Shown: positions 16,524-25,962, counted from the first letter of the stretch. The stretch is 64,000 nt of DNA from Halorientalis sp. IM1011 (GCF_001989615.1 NZ_CP019067.1:2852001-2916000), one strand, 5' to 3'. Translations and numbers: made by a program. The notes: a model not told the origin generated them from the letters alone.

Positions 16524-17273
16524 TCACTCCCGAACCAGTTCCGGCCCGTCCTCGCCAGCGACCACGTCAAGTCCCAACTCGGCCACACACTGCGCCGTGT
16601 GTGCGGGGTGGTTTCGTTCGGCTGTGGCCCGAGCGCTGATCTGAGCCAGCGCACTCACCAGATCCGATCGCGTCTCGACGACCGGCGTCGTCGGCAGGAA
16701 GTCCACGCTCAGGTCGGCCGCGACGCCGCGGTCGGTCAGCGTCTCCAGAACCGGCGGCTCGTAGGCGTCCTCGAAGTCGACTCCCTCGGCGAACCCGGCG
16801 TAGTACACCCGGCCGTCGCTCGCGGGACCGAGGACGACGGCGTGTCGCCGGAGCTTCATCGCCGCGTTGTCGACGATCGTGCGGGTCAGAAACGGCGCGG
16901 TCGGCTCGACCACTGCGGCCGAGGTGACCTGTTCCTGTTCGAGCAGGTGCGAGACCGTGTTGCCCGCTCGTGCCGAGAACGACGCGCCGACCTGTACCTC
17001 GTATCGTGCGTCGTCGGGCGAGTCCAGCGCCGGCGCGACGGCCGCCCGGAGCTGTGCCTCCGAGGATTCCCCGTCGTGCTCGGGCAGGTCCGCATCGTCG
17101 CGGTAGTTGACGAGGAGGTCGCCCCCGCTGGCTTCGACCGCGCGACACACGTCCCGGAGCATGGCGACGTACAGTTCGGTCGCCTCGGCCTCGGAGAGCG
17201 GCGTCTCCGCGACGAGTTTCGGCAGGACGAGTCCCTCGCGCGGCGGGTCCGCGAGTACGGCGACGGTAGTCAT
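16524..17273 (-). CDS. Nucleotide-diphospho-sugar-transferase-like protein (DUF2064-like)
   Basis: 249 aa. The N-terminus MTTVAVLADPPREGLVLPKL..TPLSEAEATELYVAMLRDV resembles the GT-A-fold DUF2064/CofC-like group (VAVFAKxPxxGxxKTRL..LSPxxAxxLYxAFLxD), but the basic K-T-R-L signature is replaced by L-P-K-L. The segment VTSAAVVEPTAPFLTRTIVDNA resembles a degenerate nucleotide-sugar site. It may have lost catalysis or act on another substrate. It lies alone, 40 bp after the tRNA-Ser on the same strand. Confidence 0.5.
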   Translation of the reverse strand: MTTVAVLADPPREGLVLPKLVAETPLSEAEATELYVAMLRDVCRAVEASGGDLLVNYRDDADLPEHDGESSEAQLRAAVAPALDSPDDARYEVQVGASFSARAGNTVSHLLEQEQVTSAAVVEPTAPFLTRTIVDNAAMKLRRHAVVLGPASDGRVYYAGFAEGVDFEDAYEPPVLETLTDRGVAADLSVDFLPTTPVVETRSDLVSALAQISARATAERNHPAHTAQCVAELGLDVVAGEDGPELVRE

Positions 17274-17364
17274 GGGTAGCCATCGACGCGGGCGGCCCTT
17301 GAACGCGCCGTTTCGAGCGCCGGAATCACCCCCGTTTATATGACCGGTGGACCAATCCCGGGAT

Positions 17365-17586
17365 ATGATCTACGAACAGATGACCGGATTCGTCGGGTCG
17401 CTGTTGATCGCCGGGATGCTCGTCGGCGGTGCCGTCGGCATAGGGACGCTGATCGCCGGCGTACCGCCGGTGACATCGGTCACGGCGGTCGGTGCGACGC
17501 TCGCACTCACCGCCCTCTTCGTCCTCGGCCTCGCGGCGGCCGGCACCGCCGGCAGCGGCGGCCGCGTCTCGAACCCGTACTGGTGA
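17365..17586 (+). CDS. Two-helix small membrane protein
   Basis: 73 aa from ATG 17365 with two hydrophobic helices (about residues 8-30 and 40-62) separated by a Pro-containing turn, and a short polar tail. TATA-like TTTATATG at 17335-17342 lies about 25 nt upstream, supporting this start and a leaderless mRNA. It converges on the uracil-DNA glycosylase gene with a 1-nt gap. Function is unknown. Confidence 0.6.
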   Translation: MIYEQMTGFVGSLLIAGMLVGGAVGIGTLIAGVPPVTSVTAVGATLALTALFVLGLAAAGTAGSGGRVSNPYW

Positions 17587-17587
17587 C

Positions 17588-18217
17588 TCAGCGGCCCCGC
17601 CGCCCCTTCGTCTGGCGGTAGTCACGATCCAGTAGCGACGCGAGGTGATCGAGCAGGGCCGCTCGCTGCTCGTCGGTCTGTTCCTCCGGGGCGATCACGG
17701 GGACCAGTTCGAATCCGCGCCCCCTGATCGTCGTCGCGTGGTCGTCTTCCACGTCGAAATCGTCGACCCGCTTCGTCGTATACTCGGCTGCCAGCGCGTC
17801 GAGCGGCCGCTGTCCGACGGGCAGGATGATCTCGGGGTTGATCATCCGGATCTCGGCCGTCAGGAATCCCTCGCAGTTGCGCACTTCGTCGTCTGTTGGT
17901 CCTCGTTCGGGATGGTGACACCGCGTCAGCGTCGTCAGAAAGACGTTCTCGACGGTCGGCTCGTCGCCGTCGGCGGCGTCGACGAACCCCAGTTCCGAGA
18001 GCATCGAGAGGACTGCGCGGCCGCCCTCGTCGTCGGTGAACGGGACGCCGGTCGCGTCCGCGCCTGATCCGGGGGACTCCCCGAGGACGAGGAAGTCGGC
18101 GCTCACGTCGCCGTAGCCGTGGACGATCTGCGTCCGGGTCTCACAGAGCGCTGGACACTGCCGGCAGTCCTCGTCCATCCCGAACGGGTTGGCCACCGTC
18201 TCCTGATTCGCGTCCAT
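17588..18217 (-). CDS. Uracil-DNA glycosylase, family 4/5-like
   Basis: 209 aa from ATG 18217. The N-terminus has an iron-sulfur type Cys group (C-R-Q-C-P-A-L-C). The catalytic motif A is LVLGESPGSGADATGVPFTDDEGGRAV, and a further motif reads LTTLTRCHHPE. These motifs are those of the superfamily that removes uracil from deaminated DNA. The C-terminal motif normally reading H-P-S is not obvious (VIAPEEQTDEQ), so activity is not certain. The frame extends 14 codons further upstream, but the ATG is the more natural start. Confidence 0.78.
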   Translation of the reverse strand: MDANQETVANPFGMDEDCRQCPALCETRTQIVHGYGDVSADFLVLGESPGSGADATGVPFTDDEGGRAVLSMLSELGFVDAADGDEPTVENVFLTTLTRCHHPERGPTDDEVRNCEGFLTAEIRMINPEIILPVGQRPLDALAAEYTTKRVDDFDVEDDHATTIRGRGFELVPVIAPEEQTDEQRAALLDHLASLLDRDYRQTKGRRGR

Positions 18218-18351
18218 ACCCGTCCCAGGGCCGGCCCGCGGATAAACGCCGGGGCGCAATCGATTCGCTGGCGATAGTGGTCGATTCGCTCCGCGGTGTG
18301 CGGTGTCAGTGGCGACAGTTGGGAGAAGGGGACGGCCGACGAGTCGCCGGG

Positions 18352-19584
18352 TTAGTCGTCGTCCTCGGTCGACTCGGCCCGGGTCGCGGCGTCCTCGGGG
18401 TCGTCCTGCGGACTCGACGGGTGGTAGTCGGTGTCGTACTCGCCGGGCCGGCCGTCGATGCGGTCGGGGTTGATCCGGCCGGACAGCAGCATGAAGTCCA
18501 GCACTGTGCAGGCGAGCATCGCCTCGACGACGGGGACGGCCCGTGGCGGCAGGACGGGGTCGTGGCGACCGACGACCTGAATCTCCTTGCGCTCGCCGTC
18601 CTCCCAGTCGGCGGTGGTCTGGGTCTTCGGAATCGAGGTGGGTGCGTGCCAGGATACTTCGCCGTAGATCGGTTCGCCAGTCGTGATGCCGCCCTGGAGG
18701 CCGCCGTGGTCGTTGCCGACGGGGACTGGGTCACCCTCCTCGCTCACCGTCTCGGGGTGGGACTCGCCGTCGTCGAACTCCCAGTCCTCGTTGCGGTCGA
18801 TGCCGGCCACGTCGCGGGCGTCGCGCCCGAGGCCGTACTCGAATGACGTCACGGCCGGGATGGCGAACATCGCCTTTCCGAGTCGCGCGGGCACGGAGTC
18901 GAACCGTGGCGCGCCGAGCCCGCGGGGGACGCCGCGACACTCGAAGTAGATCGACCCGCCGATGGAGTCGCCCTCCTGCTGGTACTGGTCGGCGACCTCA
19001 CGCATCTCCTCTGCCGTCTCGGGGTGCGCACACCGGACCTCGTTCTCCTCGGTGTGTTCGAGCATCTCCTCGAAGGTGACCTCGGGTGCCTCGACGTCGC
19101 CGATCTGGTTGACGTGGGCCTTGATCTGCACGTCGTACTCCGAGGCGTCGAGGACCTGCTGTGCGATCGCGCCCGCGGCGACCCAGTTGACAGTCTCTCG
19201 GGCCGACGAGCGACCGCCGCCGCCCCAGTTGCGCGTCCCAAACTTCGCGGAGTAGGTGTAGTCGCCGTGGGACGGTCGCGGGGCCGTGACGAACGGTTCG
19301 TACTTGCCGGAGCGAGCGTCCTTGTTCTGGATGACCATCCCGACGGGGGTGCCTGTCGTGTAGCCGTCTTGCAGGCCGCTGTTGATCGTCACCTCGTCCG
19401 GTTCGCCCCGGGAGGTGGTGATCATCGACTGGCCCGGTTTGCGCCGGTCGAGTTCCCGCTGAATCGCTTCCTCGTCGAGTTCCACGCCGGCGGGAACCCC
19501 CGAGACCGTACAGCCCATCGCTTCCCCGTGACTCTCCCCGTAGGTCGTCACCTGGAAGAGCCGTCCGAAACTGTTGCCGTTCAT
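18352..19584 (-). CDS. aroC: Chorismate synthase
   Basis: 410 aa from ATG 19584. It catalyses the FMN-dependent last step of the shikimate pathway (EPSP to chorismate). Signatures are GRLFQVTTYGESHGEAMGC at the N-terminus, RRKPGQSMITTSRGEPD near 40-56, HGDYTYSAKFGTRNWGGGGRSSARET (about 102-127), and a late NDHGGLQGGITTGEPI. A C-terminal acidic extension of ~25 residues (AESTEDDD end) is a haloarchaeal addition. The frame extends 32 codons upstream without similarity. Confidence 0.97.
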   Translation of the reverse strand: MNGNSFGRLFQVTTYGESHGEAMGCTVSGVPAGVELDEEAIQRELDRRKPGQSMITTSRGEPDEVTINSGLQDGYTTGTPVGMVIQNKDARSGKYEPFVTAPRPSHGDYTYSAKFGTRNWGGGGRSSARETVNWVAAGAIAQQVLDASEYDVQIKAHVNQIGDVEAPEVTFEEMLEHTEENEVRCAHPETAEEMREVADQYQQEGDSIGGSIYFECRGVPRGLGAPRFDSVPARLGKAMFAIPAVTSFEYGLGRDARDVAGIDRNEDWEFDDGESHPETVSEEGDPVPVGNDHGGLQGGITTGEPIYGEVSWHAPTSIPKTQTTADWEDGERKEIQVVGRHDPVLPPRAVPVVEAMLACTVLDFMLLSGRINPDRIDGRPGEYDTDYHPSSPQDDPEDAATRAESTEDDD

Positions 19585-19676
19585 TACTGCCTTCTGGGTG
19601 GTCCTGGCATTTGAAGGTTGAGAAAGCGTCGAACCCAGCCGTCTGCGTGTGAGTCCGGACGTGGGTCGCGGGACCG

Positions 19677-22001
19677 TCACGATCGTAGCGACCGCGCCGA
19701 GTTGACGACGACGAGGAGGCTGGAGGCAGTCATCGCGACCGCAGCGAACAGCGGGTTCAACAGGCCGGCGACGGCTATCGGGATCGCGACGCCGTTGTAG
19801 AGGAACGCCCAGCCGAGGTTCTGCCGGATGCGGCCGTGCGTGCCGTTGGCGATGTCGAACAGCGTGGCCACGTTCCGCAGGTCGTCGTCGAGCAGGACGG
19901 CGTCGGCGGCGTCGGCCGCCAGGTCCGTCCCGCTCCCTAGCGCGACGCCGAGGTCCGCGGCGGCCAGTGGGGGTCCGTCGTTACTCCCGTCGCCGACCAT
20001 CGCGACGGTCCCGCGACTCCGCAGGCGGTCGACCGTCTCGGCTTTGGCTTCCGGCGGGACGCCGGCGAACACCTCGTCCGCGTCGATGCGATCCTCGATG
20101 CGCTCGACCGCACCGCTCTCGTCGCCCGTCAGGACGACCACTTCGTGGTCGGCCGAGAGATCCGCGACGACCTCGGCGGCCTCCGGTCGCTCACGCTCAC
20201 CCAGCAGGAGCAGTCCCCGCGCCTGGCCGTCCCAGCCGACGAACACGGAGCGCTGGCCGGCAGCTGCCGCCCCCTCTGCTCGCTGTGCCAGCGAGTTCGG
20301 GATCGACAGCCCCTCGTCCCGGAGCAGGTCAGCCCGGCCGACAGTCACGCGATCGCCGTCCACGACGGCGCTGACGCCGGTCGAGTGGCGCTCGAAGTGG
20401 GTCGCCTCCGGTGGAGCGTCGGCCGACTCGGTGATCGCGGTGGCGACGGGATGGTTCGCCCGGGACTCGACCGCGGCCGCCCGGTCGCGGATGACATCGG
20501 GGTCGTCACCGACGACCTCGGCGACGCGCATCTCGCCCGTGGTCAGCGTCCCGGTCTTGTCGAACACCATCACGTCGACCTCTGGGACCGCCTCGAAGAC
20601 GGCCTCGGAGACGACGACGATGCCCGCGTCGGCGGCCTCGCGAATCCCGGCGGCGACGGCCAGCGGCGTCGCCAGCCCCAGCGCACAGGGACAGGAGACG
20701 ATCAGAACTGTGAGCCCGATCAGCAGTGCAGACACCGCGCTCCCGCCGGTCAACAGAACCCACGCCGCCGCCACGAGACCGAGCGCGATCACGGTCGGCA
20801 CGAACACGGTCGCGAGTCGGTCGGCCAGCCGTTGCATCCCCGGCCGGGTGCTCTGGATGGACCAGAGCAACTCGACGATGCGGTCGAGCGTGCTTTCGGC
20901 GTCGGCCGCGACCTCGACGGTCAGCGGCGAATCGGTGACGACGCTCCCGCCGATCACCTCCTCGCCCGGGACCTTCTCGACGGGCATCGGTTCACCGCTG
21001 AGCAGCGACTCGTCGACCGCGGCCGATCCCTCGACCACTTCGCCGTCGGTCGGGAGCCGCTCGCCGGCCTTGACGAGCAGGCGGTCGCCGGCCGACAGCT
21101 GCTCGACCGGGACCGTCTCCGTCCCGTCGGCTGTCAGGCGTCGCGCCTCGGTGACCCGGGATTCGGTCAACTCCGAGAGCAGGCCGACAGCGCGGTCCTT
21201 GACCCGGCCCTCGTAGTAGTTGCCCAGCGAGACCACGAGGACGATGGCCACGGTCACGTCGAAGTAGAGGTGGGTGCGGCCGAGCAGCATTGCGACGGTG
21301 CTGTAGCCGTAGGCGGCCGTGGCCGCGAGCGCGACCAGCAGGTCCATGTTTGGGTGGCCGGCCCGGATACTGACGTAGGCCCCGCGGAGGGTCGGCCATC
21401 CCGTGTAGAAGAGGACGATCGAGGTCAGCAGCCAGACGTTCCCGAACAGGTAGAGGCCGACGAGACTGTTCAGGTCGATGAAGGGCACGTCGTATCCGAA
21501 GTAGGTGGGGTACAGGAAGATGGCGTACCAGCCCATCACCATCATGCCGAAGAATCCGCCGAGCGCGAGCGCCCACGCGGACTCGTCGGCCTCGCTCTCG
21601 GACTCGATCCCCCGGGATCGGGCCGTGTACCCGTAGCCGGAGACGGTGTCGGCGAGGTCGTCGGCCCGGGTCTCGTCGGGATCGTAGACGACCCGCATCG
21701 TGTCCGTGGCGTAGCTGGCGGCGGCGTCGTGGACGCCCGACTGCTCGACGGCACGCGATTCGAGGAACGCCTCGCAGGTCCCGCAGTGCATCCCGTCGAC
21801 CGCGAGGTATCCGGTCTCGGCGTCCTCGGGCACCTCGATGTCGTCCGTGTCACGGCGCTCGTCGAGGTCGTCCTCGCTCGTCTCCACGTCGTCGAGCGCA
21901 CGGGCGACCGAGAGACAGCCCCGACAGCAGTACTCGCCGCCGTCGCCGTCGGTGATCGGCGGGTCCGGCGTCGGTCGATCACAGAGTGTACAGTCGGTCA
22001 T
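19677..22001 (-). CDS. Copper-transporting P1B-type ATPase (CcoI/CopA-like) with N-terminal Cys-rich metal-binding extension
   Basis: 774 aa. The order is: an N-terminal Cys4-type metal site (CTLCDRP..GGEYCCRGC, residues 4-30); an HMA domain with G-M-H-C-G-T-C at ~68-74; membrane helices; the actuator motif (SLLSGEPMPVEK); the membrane CPC site in VLIVSCPCALGLATPLAVA; phosphorylation motif DKTGTLTTG; HP locus (SRANHPVATAI); and the hinge GDGSNDGPPLAAAD. The N-terminal extension before HMA is typical of FixI/CcoI ATPases that load copper into oxidases. The position next to the ba3 oxidase operon supports that job. It overlaps the next gene upstream by 4 bp. Confidence 0.93.
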   Translation of the reverse strand: MTDCTLCDRPTPDPPITDGDGGEYCCRGCLSVARALDDVETSEDDLDERRDTDDIEVPEDAETGYLAVDGMHCGTCEAFLESRAVEQSGVHDAAASYATDTMRVVYDPDETRADDLADTVSGYGYTARSRGIESESEADESAWALALGGFFGMMVMGWYAIFLYPTYFGYDVPFIDLNSLVGLYLFGNVWLLTSIVLFYTGWPTLRGAYVSIRAGHPNMDLLVALAATAAYGYSTVAMLLGRTHLYFDVTVAIVLVVSLGNYYEGRVKDRAVGLLSELTESRVTEARRLTADGTETVPVEQLSAGDRLLVKAGERLPTDGEVVEGSAAVDESLLSGEPMPVEKVPGEEVIGGSVVTDSPLTVEVAADAESTLDRIVELLWSIQSTRPGMQRLADRLATVFVPTVIALGLVAAAWVLLTGGSAVSALLIGLTVLIVSCPCALGLATPLAVAAGIREAADAGIVVVSEAVFEAVPEVDVMVFDKTGTLTTGEMRVAEVVGDDPDVIRDRAAAVESRANHPVATAITESADAPPEATHFERHSTGVSAVVDGDRVTVGRADLLRDEGLSIPNSLAQRAEGAAAAGQRSVFVGWDGQARGLLLLGERERPEAAEVVADLSADHEVVVLTGDESGAVERIEDRIDADEVFAGVPPEAKAETVDRLRSRGTVAMVGDGSNDGPPLAAADLGVALGSGTDLAADAADAVLLDDDLRNVATLFDIANGTHGRIRQNLGWAFLYNGVAIPIAVAGLLNPLFAAVAMTASSLLVVVNSARSLRS

Positions 22002-22810
22002 GTGAGCGGCTGGTAGAACGGCACGGGTAGCATCGGGACGCCGACGCCGAGCAACATCAGGCCGTGTGAGAGAGGGATGTATCCCAGCAGGACGAAGGCT
22101 CCACCCAGCAGCCGATGGAGTGTCCGCCGGTGGCCGTCACCGAGCGTCCCCAGCACCGTGCCGTAGGCAAAGAGCGTCGGGACCGTCCCCAGTCCGAGGA
22201 TCCCGAGGCTGAGCGCGGCCCGGACGGGATCACCAAGCGCGAACGCGTAGACGTACGCGGGGTAGAGGATCGGACAGGGGAGGATCCCGTGGACCGCACC
22301 GAGACCGACGATCTTCGGCGAGCCGACCAGCCGGTCGACGCGAGCAGTGAGCCACCCGGTGATCCGCTGGAAGCCGCGCGTGACGACAGCGGGCGTGAAC
22401 CGGTCGAGGTGACCGGTACCGCCCAGCAGGTATCGGATACCCGTCGCGACGATGACCAGGCCGACGACGAGGCCAGCGACGATACGGATCGGGTTCGCGA
22501 TGCCGGGGAGGTCCCCGACCGAGGCGAACACCACGCCACCGGCTGCGGCCGCGAGCGCGCCGATAGCCGCGTAGCTGATCGTCCGACCGAGGTTGAACAG
22601 CAGGTGCTGGCGGACGGCGAAGGGCGTGAGCCGGCGACTCCGGTCGGTGCCCGTCCGTGCGTCCATCCGGTCGGCGTACAGCGTCACCAGCGGTCCACAC
22701 ATCCCCAGACAGTGCGCGCCGGCCAGCAGGCCGATCACGGCGAACACCAGCAGGTCGACGTTGCCCTCGACGGCGGTCACACCGGCCAGCTGGAGATACG
22801 TCGCGGTCAT
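21998..22810 (-). CDS. SafE/UreH-like membrane protein, probable copper-handling partner of the ATPase
   Basis: 270 aa with about six or seven helices. The N-terminal motif GLLAGAHCLGMCGPLVTLY (H-C-x-G-M-C) is the hallmark of the DsbD-like/urease accessory UreH-type group, which in bacteria is often found in cco operons. The second half has GAVHGILPCPILYPAYVYA, a mirrored Cys/Pro motif. The C-terminus overlaps the P-type ATPase start by 4 bp (ATGA), so the pair is translationally coupled. A role in copper delivery to the oxidase is inferred. Confidence 0.82.
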   Translation of the reverse strand: MTATYLQLAGVTAVEGNVDLLVFAVIGLLAGAHCLGMCGPLVTLYADRMDARTGTDRSRRLTPFAVRQHLLFNLGRTISYAAIGALAAAAGGVVFASVGDLPGIANPIRIVAGLVVGLVIVATGIRYLLGGTGHLDRFTPAVVTRGFQRITGWLTARVDRLVGSPKIVGLGAVHGILPCPILYPAYVYAFALGDPVRAALSLGILGLGTVPTLFAYGTVLGTLGDGHRRTLHRLLGGAFVLLGYIPLSHGLMLLGVGVPMLPVPFYQPLT

Positions 22811-22832
22811 ATATCGATCGGCTGGCTACCAC

Positions 22833-23045
22833 TCAGTTGTGGGCTGGGTCGGTTTCCCGTGCTTCGGCCTCGGTCGGCGAGAACAGCAGGTAGAGGCTCG
22901 TCGAGATCAGTACGACGTTCGTGACCGTGACGACGGCCGACAGGTAGAACGAACGGGTCGCGCCGAATACGACCACCGGCACCAGCGCCAGTAATCCAAT
23001 CGCGACGACGATTCGCGGCGAGAGCGAGTCGAATCCCCTGATCAT
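22833..23045 (-). CDS. Small two-helix membrane protein beside the oxidase
   Basis: 70 aa with helices at about residues 12-30 and 34-54 and a polar, acidic tail. It is transcribed with the copper module (22 nt upstream of the SafE-like gene) and divergently from the oxidase operon. Small proteins of this kind accompany haloarchaeal ba3 oxidase loci. It may be an accessory, but no motif proves it. Confidence 0.6.
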   Translation of the reverse strand: MIRGFDSLSPRIVVAIGLLALVPVVVFGATRSFYLSAVVTVTNVVLISTSLYLLFSPTEAEARETDPAHN

Positions 23046-23144
23046 ACCGACTCTTGGCGAACGTGGAGTATAATCGTGGGCGCTGTTCCCACGACGTGAG
23101 AACTCCCGGTATTGAATTTAACGAACATGTGCGAACACTCGATC

Positions 23145-23366
23145 ATGACCGAGACGGAGACAGACAGCGGAGTCGTCGGCGAGGACGCGTACGCCGACGG
23201 CACTCTGGTTCGGGACGCAGAGATCGATCGACCGCTCTCACAGGAGGAGTACGATCCGAAGGGAACGCTGGCGTTACTGTTCGTGTACTTCCTCATCCTC
23301 GCGTTTATGTGGACGTACATGTACTTCGTCGAGTTCCTGGGTAACGGTCCGACGGTGGTGGGGTGA
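23145..23366 (+). CDS. Cytochrome ba3-type oxidase small subunit (subunit IIa-like)
   Basis: 73 aa: an acidic cytoplasmic N-terminus followed by one membrane helix in KGTLALLFVYFLILAFMWTYMYF. This pattern (K-G-x-L-A, then x-Y-F-x-I-L, then M-W-x-Y-M) is that of subunit IIa of B-type haem-copper oxidases. ATGs at 23127 and 23145 are both possible; 23145 gives the cleaner acidic N-terminus. It is the first gene of the oxidase operon, 6 nt before subunit II. Confidence 0.8.
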   Translation: MTETETDSGVVGEDAYADGTLVRDAEIDRPLSQEEYDPKGTLALLFVYFLILAFMWTYMYFVEFLGNGPTVVG

Positions 23367-23372
23367 CCTGGG

Positions 23373-23948
23373 ATGCACGTTCACAACTACGAGAAACTGT
23401 GGCTGGGGGCGTCCCTGCTTTTGATCGTCGGGTTCGTCTCGACCGTCGTCTACGGTGCGGTCGGTGCCGGCGTCGTCATGGTCAACGACGAGGGCGGACA
23501 GGTGAACCCGAGTAACCTCGGAAACACGAGCGGGTTCGACGATCCGGGTGTTACGAAGGTCGGCCCCAACGAATACGAGGCCCACATCATCGCCATGCAG
23601 TTCGCCTACCAGCCCGGGACCATCGAGGTGCCCGCGAACAGCACGGTCACGTTCCACGTGACCTCCCGGGACGTGCTCCACGGGTTCGAGATCGCCGGGA
23701 CGAACGCCAACACGATGGTGATCCCCGGCGAGGTGGCGAAAGTCACCGTCGAGTTCGACGAACCCGGCCGCTACGGTATCGTCTGTCACGAGTACTGTGG
23801 CTCCGGCCACCACGACATGGCCGGCGAGTTGATCGTTCAGGAACCGTCAAACTTCACGATGGGGGACGACACGCAGACGGAGACGAGCGGAAACGGGACG
23901 ACGAACGCGACTGCAACCGCGACGCCGACCGGAGGTGAGTCGGCGTGA
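23373..23948 (+). CDS. cbaB: Cytochrome c oxidase subunit II, ba3-type (CuA)
   Basis: 191 aa: an N-terminal membrane helix (about 10-35) and an external cupredoxin domain. The CuA ligands are all present: His in DVLHGFEI, then C-H-E-Y-C-G-S-G-H-H-D-M with the Cys, Glu, Cys, His and Met ligands. It passes electrons from a periplasmic donor (halocyanin in haloarchaea) to haem b of subunit I. A Thr/Asn-rich tail follows. The 3' end overlaps the start of subunit I by 4 bp (GTGA). Confidence 0.95.
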   Translation: MHVHNYEKLWLGASLLLIVGFVSTVVYGAVGAGVVMVNDEGGQVNPSNLGNTSGFDDPGVTKVGPNEYEAHIIAMQFAYQPGTIEVPANSTVTFHVTSRDVLHGFEIAGTNANTMVIPGEVAKVTVEFDEPGRYGIVCHEYCGSGHHDMAGELIVQEPSNFTMGDDTQTETSGNGTTNATATATPTGGESA

Positions 23949-25711
23949 GTACCCCCGGTGAGACGACCGGCGAGACCGTCGACTCGGCCCGGGAGATGCT
24001 CCCGGACAACTCCTTTCTGATTCAGTTCCCCCACGTCTCGCGGGTCGTGCGGTCGCTGTTCCTGACGGCGTTCGTCGCCTTCGGGATCGGGGCGTTCATG
24101 GGCGTCCTCCAGGCACTCCACCGGACCGATATCGCCCGGCTCGTCCCGTCGGAGGACTACTACACCCTCCTGACGCTCCACGGCGTCTTGCTGGTGATCG
24201 TGTTCACCATTTTCTTCCTCGCGGGCGTGTTCGCGTGGGCGAACACGCGAAGCCTGGACCGTCCGCCGGTGAGCAAGCGGTTCACCTGGTTCTGGGTCAC
24301 TGCGATGTCGATCGGGACCGCGATGGCGGGTATCTCGATCCTCGCCGGACTGATGCCGGCATCGAACATCAGCGCGGACGTACTCTTCACGTTCTACGCA
24401 CCCCTGCAGGCACACCCGCTGTTCTACGTCGGCCTCGCGCTGTTTATCATCGGGACGTGGCTCGCCGGTATCGACTGGTTCCGCCAGTATCTCGCCTGGC
24501 GGCGCGAGAACCCCGGCGAGCGCATCCCGTTGCAGTCGTTCATGGTCCTCACGACGATGCTCATGTGGTTCATCGCCACCATGGGCGTCGCCGTCGAGGT
24601 CGTCGTCTTCCTGATCCCGTGGTCGCTCGGGCTCATGCCCGCGCCGAACCCCTTGCTCACGCGGACGCTGTTCTGGTTCTTCGGCCACCCCGTCGTCTAC
24701 TTCTGGCTGATGCCGGCGTACCTGCTGTGGTACACCGTGTTGCCGAAACTCGCGGGTGGACGGCTGTTCAGCGACCCGCTCGCACGCGTCGTGTTCGTCC
24801 TCTTCCTGCTGCTCTCGACCCCGGTCGGGATCCACCACCAGTACGTCGACCCCGGCATCGCGGAAGGGTTCAAGTTCATCGCGATGACGAACACGATGTT
24901 CCTCCTGCTGCCCAGTCTGCTGACGGCCTTCACGGTCGTCGCGAGCATCGAACACGGCGCGCGCCAGCGCGGCGGCACCGGCTACTTCGGCTGGCTGAAA
25001 GCGCTCCCGTGGCGCGATCCGGCCTTCACCGGGATGGCACTCGCGGGACTGATGTTCGCCGCCGGCGGGTTCAGCGGCATGGTCAACGCCGGGATGAACA
25101 TCAACTACCTCGTCCACAACACCATCTGGGTGCCGGGCCACTTCCACCTCACCGTCGGGACGGCCGTCGCACTCACGTTCATGGCCGCCTCCTACTGGCT
25201 CGTCCCCCGGATCACCGGCCGGAAACTCTACAGCCGTCCGATCGGCCTCTTCCAGGTCGTCCTCTGGTTCGTCGGCATGGTGTTCATGTCCGCGGCGATG
25301 CACCGGGGTGGCCTCGCGGGCATCCCGCGCCGGACCGCCGAACCGCAGTACCCGCAGGTCACCTTCGAGACGATCGCCGGATCGGTCACCAGCCTCCGGC
25401 TGCAACTGGCGTTCGGCGGCGTCCTGCTGTTCGTCTCGGCGCTGCTGTTCCTCATGAACGTCGCCCTGACCGCGATGAACAACGAGCCGGCTCGCGGACT
25501 CGACTCGGCGCTGCCGCCGGCCCTGTCCGGTCCGGAGCAGTCGCCGACCGTGCTGGACAACCTCAAGCTCTGGGCGCTGATCGCCGTCGTGCTCGTGATC
25601 CTCGCGTACTCGTTGCCGCTGTACAGCATCGTCCAGGGTGCCGGCCTCTACCCGGCCGGACAGGAAGCGTCGCCGGCAATCATCGCGCCGTTGCTGGAGG
25701 TGATCGCATGA
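23945..25711 (+). CDS. cbaA: Cytochrome c oxidase subunit I, ba3-type
   Basis: 588 aa with about 13 membrane helices. It starts at a GTG overlapping the subunit II stop. The low-spin haem His lies in LLTLHGVLLVIVF. The CuB/Tyr site is FFGHPVVYFWLMPAYLLWY (the H-x3-Y crosslink pattern of B-type oxidases). The His pair is in GIHHQYVDPG, and the haem pair is in VPGHFHLTVGTA. It is the terminal O2-reducing, proton-pumping subunit. The copper ATPase module lies divergently upstream. Confidence 0.96.
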   Translation: MSTPGETTGETVDSAREMLPDNSFLIQFPHVSRVVRSLFLTAFVAFGIGAFMGVLQALHRTDIARLVPSEDYYTLLTLHGVLLVIVFTIFFLAGVFAWANTRSLDRPPVSKRFTWFWVTAMSIGTAMAGISILAGLMPASNISADVLFTFYAPLQAHPLFYVGLALFIIGTWLAGIDWFRQYLAWRRENPGERIPLQSFMVLTTMLMWFIATMGVAVEVVVFLIPWSLGLMPAPNPLLTRTLFWFFGHPVVYFWLMPAYLLWYTVLPKLAGGRLFSDPLARVVFVLFLLLSTPVGIHHQYVDPGIAEGFKFIAMTNTMFLLLPSLLTAFTVVASIEHGARQRGGTGYFGWLKALPWRDPAFTGMALAGLMFAAGGFSGMVNAGMNINYLVHNTIWVPGHFHLTVGTAVALTFMAASYWLVPRITGRKLYSRPIGLFQVVLWFVGMVFMSAAMHRGGLAGIPRRTAEPQYPQVTFETIAGSVTSLRLQLAFGGVLLFVSALLFLMNVALTAMNNEPARGLDSALPPALSGPEQSPTVLDNLKLWALIAVVLVILAYSLPLYSIVQGAGLYPAGQEASPAIIAPLLEVIA

Positions 25712-25905
25712 GTCGCCTCTCGCCGGCCGCGCTGTTGATCGTCGGCGCGTTCATGGTGCCGGTGTTCATCGAACTCCCGGTCGTGCTATCCTTTGTCGGG
25801 ATCGATCTGCCGATGCCCGTCTCGCTCGGTATCGGCGTCGTCGCGTTCGCCCTCGTGCTGGTCTGGTCGGAGGTCAGCGAGACGCCCGACGCGGCAGACG
25901 CCTGA
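25708..25905 (+). CDS. Small membrane subunit of the ba3 oxidase operon (CbaC-like)
   Basis: 65 aa from ATG 25708, overlapping the subunit I stop by 4 bp. It has two hydrophobic helices (about residues 5-28 and 32-53) with a Pro-rich turn and an acidic tail. Fourth genes of this size close haloarchaeal ba3 operons. The exact role is unknown and the name rests on position. Confidence 0.65.
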   Translation: MSRLSPAALLIVGAFMVPVFIELPVVLSFVGIDLPMPVSLGIGVVAFALVLVWSEVSETPDAADA

Positions 25906-25962
25906 CCGGACGGCGGCCCCTTTTCGAAGCCGAATTACGCCGAAAAGTAGTCGTTCGGCCGG

